A DNA stretch of 63,952 nucleotides. Origin: UMGS1696 sp963642885. Its GTDB lineage: Bacteria; Bacillota; Clostridia; Oscillospirales; CAG-272. The position numbers and the translations under genes were made by a program. Below, piece by piece: positions 60,521 through 63,952 of this stretch. Numbering within the stretch: position 1 is the first letter of the stretch; every line of letters starts with the position of its first letter. The notes beneath the pieces were generated by a model. It was not told the DNA's origin and ran no database searches. It saw only the letters and a program-made list of their open reading frames with translations. The stretch spans positions 1 through 63,952 of the forward strand of contig CAVIJI010000010.1 of the NCBI GenBank assembly GCA_963642885.1, written 5' to 3'.

Positions 60521-61720
60521 ATGACACGCATGAACGGTGTGGTAAGGTGTCCCACTCCGTTCATGCGGTTTAAAAAGATTATGAATGAAAAAATAGGTGC
60601 ACTTCGTTTCCTTTATCCGCTCAACGGTGATGTAATGGTCGGCGAGGCGGATGGTATTTGGGTGGATGGACGTTTGAAAATCCGTGTTTTGCTTGAGTCT
60701 TCCGCAGGTGAACATATTAATGTAAACGGGGTGCCCGCTTGCCGTGAAAGTGACGGCACTTTTTCGGCGAATGTTTTACTTGACGGACGTACAAATCATT
60801 TGCAGGCGATTGATGTTGATTCGGGTGAGAGTGAAACCATAACCGTTTACGTATTTGCGAAGGCATATCATAAATACCGCTTTACAGTTGATGATTTTAT
60901 TTTAGCATTTAAAGACCTGCATGAAAACCGTATGGTGTATAAGTCGATTTTCGATAATGCTTACCTGAACATTTTCAAGCAAGCACATGACCTATACGGA
61001 AGCAAGGTACACATCAATGCTTTTTACGAAAGCTTTGACGGTTCGTTTAATCTTTCCATGATGACCGATCGTTATAAAAACGAATTCGAAGCTAATTCCG
61101 ACTGGCTTACGTTTTCTTTCCATGCACGCAGTGAAATGCCTGATTTACCGTATCTTAATAAAACTTATGAAGAGGTTCGTCGGGATGCCATGCTCGTGCT
61201 CGGAGAATTGCGACGAATAGTCGGTTCGGCTTCGCTGAGCAATACAACCACACTGCACTGGGGAGCATGCAATATTTACGGCACACGTGCACTGCATTCA
61301 CTGGGCTACAGAGCACTTTGCGCTTACCTTACATTGTGTCGCGGTGAGAGTTACTACATAGACTACTATAAAGAGGGAGAGCCGATTGTTTCGTATCACC
61401 TGACACACAAGCAGGTTGAACATACGGAGCATCGCTGCTTCTATGTGGATACCGATGAAGATATGATTTTCGCCAAGCTTCACATGGTGCTCAATGCGGG
61501 TGATTTGACTGCCGATCGGGTTGATGCCTTTTTGGACGATATAAGCTCACGTCCGTCCGAAGGCGGCTTTATTCAAATGGTAATACATGAGCAGTATTTC
61601 TATTCCGACTACAGTGCTTACGAGCCTGACTATGCGCAGCGTATTCTTACAATGGCGAAATGGATGTACGAGCACGGATACGAACCGATTTCGCTCGGCG
61701 ATATTATCGAGGATAGCTGA
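60521..61720 (+). CDS. Polysaccharide-deacetylase-like (NodB-fold) protein with N-terminal beta domain
   Basis: The 399-residue protein has a beta-sandwich-like part (about 30-115; YPLNGDVMVGEADGIWVDGRLKIRVLLES) and a C-terminal part (about 118-390) reminiscent of divergent deacetylases. The C-terminal part shows FTVDDFI in place of TFDDG, FSFHARSEMPDLPY in place of HSxxH, and TTLHWGACNIYGTRALHSLGYRA. Metal binding by Asp and His is an inference, and one His is replaced by Glu. The start ATG follows GAGAGGAA. It closes the three-gene carbohydrate run, suggesting an N-acetyl sugar substrate, but I do not recognise the exact family. Confidence 0.6.
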   Translation: MTRMNGVVRCPTPFMRFKKIMNEKIGALRFLYPLNGDVMVGEADGIWVDGRLKIRVLLESSAGEHINVNGVPACRESDGTFSANVLLDGRTNHLQAIDVDSGESETITVYVFAKAYHKYRFTVDDFILAFKDLHENRMVYKSIFDNAYLNIFKQAHDLYGSKVHINAFYESFDGSFNLSMMTDRYKNEFEANSDWLTFSFHARSEMPDLPYLNKTYEEVRRDAMLVLGELRRIVGSASLSNTTTLHWGACNIYGTRALHSLGYRALCAYLTLCRGESYYIDYYKEGEPIVSYHLTHKQVEHTEHRCFYVDTDEDMIFAKLHMVLNAGDLTADRVDAFLDDISSRPSEGGFIQMVIHEQYFYSDYSAYEPDYAQRILTMAKWMYEHGYEPISLGDIIEDS

Positions 61721-61835
61721 ATTATATCCGAGCTTATCTGTATGAGATAAAATGAGATTATAAGTCGCTACCGAAAATTATGTCTTGACGGAATATAGCA
61801 CAATACAATTATTAACATGAAAAGAGAATTTTCCG

Positions 61836-62621
61836 ATGAAGGATAAATTGAAAATAGGTTTTTTCGATTCGGGTGTCGGCGGCATATCCGTAATGGCCTA
61901 TGCAAAGCAGGAGATTAAAAATGCCGAATATATATTCTATGCCGACACGGAGCATGTTCCGTACGGAGAGAAAAGGCCTGAGGAAGTAATACAATACAGT
62001 ACCGAGGCAGTAAAATATCTTGTCGAACAGGGTGCGGATATAGTGGTTGTGGCGTGCAATACCGCAACAAGCATGGCAATAGACAAACTGAGAAGTACCT
62101 ATAATATTCCGATAATCGGTATGGAACCCGCGGTGAAGCCTGCTTCGATAAAACATCATGGGGAGAAGATTCTCGTATGTGCGACGCCTCTCACAATAGC
62201 CGGAAAAAAGTTGCATGATCTTATCGATAAAAATTACGAGGGCGACATATATCCTACACTTGTAGCGGCTCCGAAGCTCGTGACCTTTGCCGAAAATGCA
62301 GTATTCGACGTGAGTACGGTCACTGAGTACTTAAAAGAAATAATCGATAAATCGGAAAAATATACCGCGGTTGTTTTGGGATGTACTCATTTTGCGTATT
62401 TTCGTGACAGCTTCAAGGCTTTTCTCGGTGATATAGATATAATAGACGGCACGCAAGGTACCGTCAATAGACTGAAGTATATGATGGAAAGCGTAGGAAC
62501 GGTGCCCGTATCCGACGGAATTGTCAGGGATACACAGTATGTGGTATCGGGGAAAACGGTTGCTGATACGGAAAAAATCGACTATTTCCGTACGCTCGAA
62601 AAAAGAGCTTTGCTCAAGTAA
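61836..62621 (+). CDS. murI: Glutamate racemase
   Basis: MurI makes D-glutamate for peptidoglycan. The two catalytic cysteines are in VACNTATS (about 73) and GCTHF (about 184). The protein opens KIGFFDSGVGGISVM and contains IFYADTEHVPYGEKRPEEV, with IIGMEPAVKPA in the middle. The 261 residues match the family. It stands alone between the carbohydrate run and the lipoprotein gene; TTGACG about 45 bases upstream may be its -35 box, but the -10 box is poor. Confidence 0.95.
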   Translation: MKDKLKIGFFDSGVGGISVMAYAKQEIKNAEYIFYADTEHVPYGEKRPEEVIQYSTEAVKYLVEQGADIVVVACNTATSMAIDKLRSTYNIPIIGMEPAVKPASIKHHGEKILVCATPLTIAGKKLHDLIDKNYEGDIYPTLVAAPKLVTFAENAVFDVSTVTEYLKEIIDKSEKYTAVVLGCTHFAYFRDSFKAFLGDIDIIDGTQGTVNRLKYMMESVGTVPVSDGIVRDTQYVVSGKTVADTEKIDYFRTLEKRALLK

Positions 62622-62799
62622 TAATCAATATTTTTTCATCTGAAATTCACACTTCCGATACTCTGTCATAAAGTTGCGAATGTAAAATATTTACGTAGAC
62701 AATAATTCGAACTTGTTTTGGTGCCGAAGGACATATGATGATTTTTCGGAGAAGAAACCGGATTTTGATATGAAGATAAATGGCAGAGAGGTATAAATT

Positions 62800-63952
62800 G
62801 TGAAGATAAAGACGTATAAAAAGCTCCTCGGTATTATTCTTGCGGCAATTATGCTGAATTCGTGTACAACGACCGCTTCGAATACGGAAGAAACGGACGA
62901 TATAAGTACGGGCATAACAGATACCGATGAGACAACAGCTTCATCGGACAGTATCGAAAGTGAAGACGGAGAGTACTATCCGAAAGCCGAGTATTCGGAA
63001 TTTGACCTTAAAACTGCAATTTCGAGTGATGCGGTATATATTTCATTTAACGGGAATGACGTTCAGACGACAGATGATATAGAAATCGGCGACGGATATA
63101 TTAAGATATCCGATGGCGGAGATTATGTTTTAAGCGGTGAATTTAACGGACAGATTATCGTGGAATCCGATGATAATGTTCATTTGATTTTGTCGGGTGT
63201 AACGTTGTGTGCCGATATGTCACCCGTTTACGTTGCATCCGCTAAAAATGTATGCATAACATTAGCCGCAGATACGGTAAATACCGTAAGCGACAGTACA
63301 AGCTATACATATGAAGGGGATGAAAACGAACCTGCCGCCGCCGTATATTCCAAGGCTGATCTTACGATAAACGGTGAAGGTGAGCTTACGGTCAACGGAA
63401 ATTACGATAAGGGCATACATTCTAAGGATGATTTAAAGATAGTTTCGGGAACGATTACGGTTAACTCACAGGGCGATGCGATTAAAGGAAAGGATTGCCT
63501 TCTCATAAAAAGCGGTGTGATTAATGTAACATCGGGTGAAGACGGACTTAAATCGAATAATGATACCGACGAAGAAAAAGGGTATGTGATTATCGACGGC
63601 GGAAGCATCAATATATCCGCGGGAGACGATGCCGTACATGCCGAGTCATGGCTTATCGTAAATGACGGAGAAATCAACGTCCCGCAATGCTATGAAGGCT
63701 TGGAAGGAATGAAAGTTGAAATATACGGCGGAGATATTAATATAGTATCATCGGATGACACTATAAATGCCGCATCAGGTTCATCTTCGGGTTTCGAAAA
63801 TTTTGATAAAAATGACGGAACATTCGATTTCGACGGAACATTCGATTTCGGCGGAACAAACGAAGACGGCAGTCAGACACCGCCCGAGAAGCAAGCCTTC
63901 GACGGAACATTCGATTTCGGCGGAACAAACGAAGACGGCAGTCAGACACCGC
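62800..63952 (+). CDS. Carbohydrate-binding domain lipoprotein with C-terminal repeats (partial)
   Basis: The gene runs off the right edge after 384 codons. The start is GTG 62800 with GAGAGG eight bases before it. A lipoprotein signal (KTYKKLLGIILAAIMLNSC; lipid Cys near residue 22) is followed by an acidic, Ser/Thr-rich linker. A beta-solenoid-like domain (about 70-325) then follows, with repeated VNSQGDAIKGKD, VTSGEDGLKSN and ISAGDDAVHAES, the pattern of the DUF4353 carbohydrate-binding family. After it come repeats rich in Gly, Asp and Phe. It would sit on the outer membrane face. Cell-wall or glycan binding is an inference from the family. Confidence 0.82.
   Translation, partial: MKIKTYKKLLGIILAAIMLNSCTTTASNTEETDDISTGITDTDETTASSDSIESEDGEYYPKAEYSEFDLKTAISSDAVYISFNGNDVQTTDDIEIGDGYIKISDGGDYVLSGEFNGQIIVESDDNVHLILSGVTLCADMSPVYVASAKNVCITLAADTVNTVSDSTSYTYEGDENEPAAAVYSKADLTINGEGELTVNGNYDKGIHSKDDLKIVSGTITVNSQGDAIKGKDCLLIKSGVINVTSGEDGLKSNNDTDEEKGYVIIDGGSINISAGDDAVHAESWLIVNDGEINVPQCYEGLEGMKVEIYGGDINIVSSDDTINAASGSSSGFENFDKNDGTFDFDGTFDFGGTNEDGSQTPPEKQAFDGTFDFGGTNEDGSQTP
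63832..63952 (+). repeat. 69-bp tandem repeat at the right window edge
   Basis: The sequence starting gacggaacattcgatttcgg at 63832 recurs at 63901, a 69-bp (23-residue) period, with FDGTFDFGG in each unit. Half of a unit is also duplicated just before. The second copy is cut by the end of the window. Confidence 0.9.

Overview
The window looks like a scaffold from an uncultured, gut-type member of the Clostridia (Firmicutes), possibly near the Oscillospirales; the lineage is inferred from gene families and order, not measured. The signs are near-consensus sigma-A promoters, strong AGGAGG sites, TTG and GTG starts, an AUU-initiated infC, a SpoIID-type protein, NfnAB, the paired Clostridia-typical families DUF6323/DUF6179, and neighbourhoods such as rnc-radical SAM-smc-ftsY and yhbY-nadD-yqeK-LCP-rsfS. 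Base composition is moderate, roughly mid-40s percent G+C by eye. A 10-N run at 4948-4957 marks a scaffold join, and both window ends lie inside tandem repeats.

Layout. 1-4.9 kb (minus strand): a secreted StrH-like GH20 hexosaminidase with a long Cys-rich repeat tail (cut by the left edge), then yajC followed by a duplicated 96-bp terminator cassette, and a uroporphyrinogen-decarboxylase-like protein. 5.0-11.8 kb: ilvE, a metal-dependent cyclase, a zinc-ribbon membrane protein, a HAD phosphatase, and a GntR-ABC ATPase-permease operon. 12.0-13.4 kb: the infC-rpmI-rplT operon with a structured leader. 13.5-33.4 kb: dense housekeeping genes on the plus strand, namely a SpoU methyltransferase, dprA, topA, trmFO, plsX, rnc, a radical SAM enzyme, smc, ftsY, rdgB, yhbY, nadD, yqeK, an LCP ligase, rsfS and leuS.

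33.4-46.5 kb: rpsU, a Gfo/Idh/MocA oxidoreductase, coaE, a lytic transglycosylase, an M18 aminopeptidase, prfA, a Sua5-type enzyme, a GH125 mannosidase, a topoisomerase IIA A-subunit without a neighbouring B-subunit, and a membrane pair ending in a SpoIID-like protein. 46.6-54.9 kb: a minus-strand TSCPD protein and a DUF1700/DUF4097 pair; then trmB, the DUF6323/DUF6179 pair, nfnAB, a phosphodiester glycosidase with a Glu-Thr stalk, and a tRNA-Thr(CGT).

55-64 kb is the most accessory part. It holds a zinc-ribbon protein with a metallothionein-like tail, a cytosolic-looking carbohydrate cassette (a concanavalin-like protein divergent from a GtaA-like protein, a GH20-like enzyme and a NodB-like deacetylase), murI, and a repeat-bearing lipoprotein cut by the right edge. 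Together with the left-end GH20 and the GH125 gene this suggests a glycan forager that cleaves N-acetylhexosamine- and mannose-containing glycans. The best candidates for undescribed biology are that cassette, the Cys-rich tail protein, the DUF6323/DUF6179 pair, and a possible minus-strand small RNA next to trmB.
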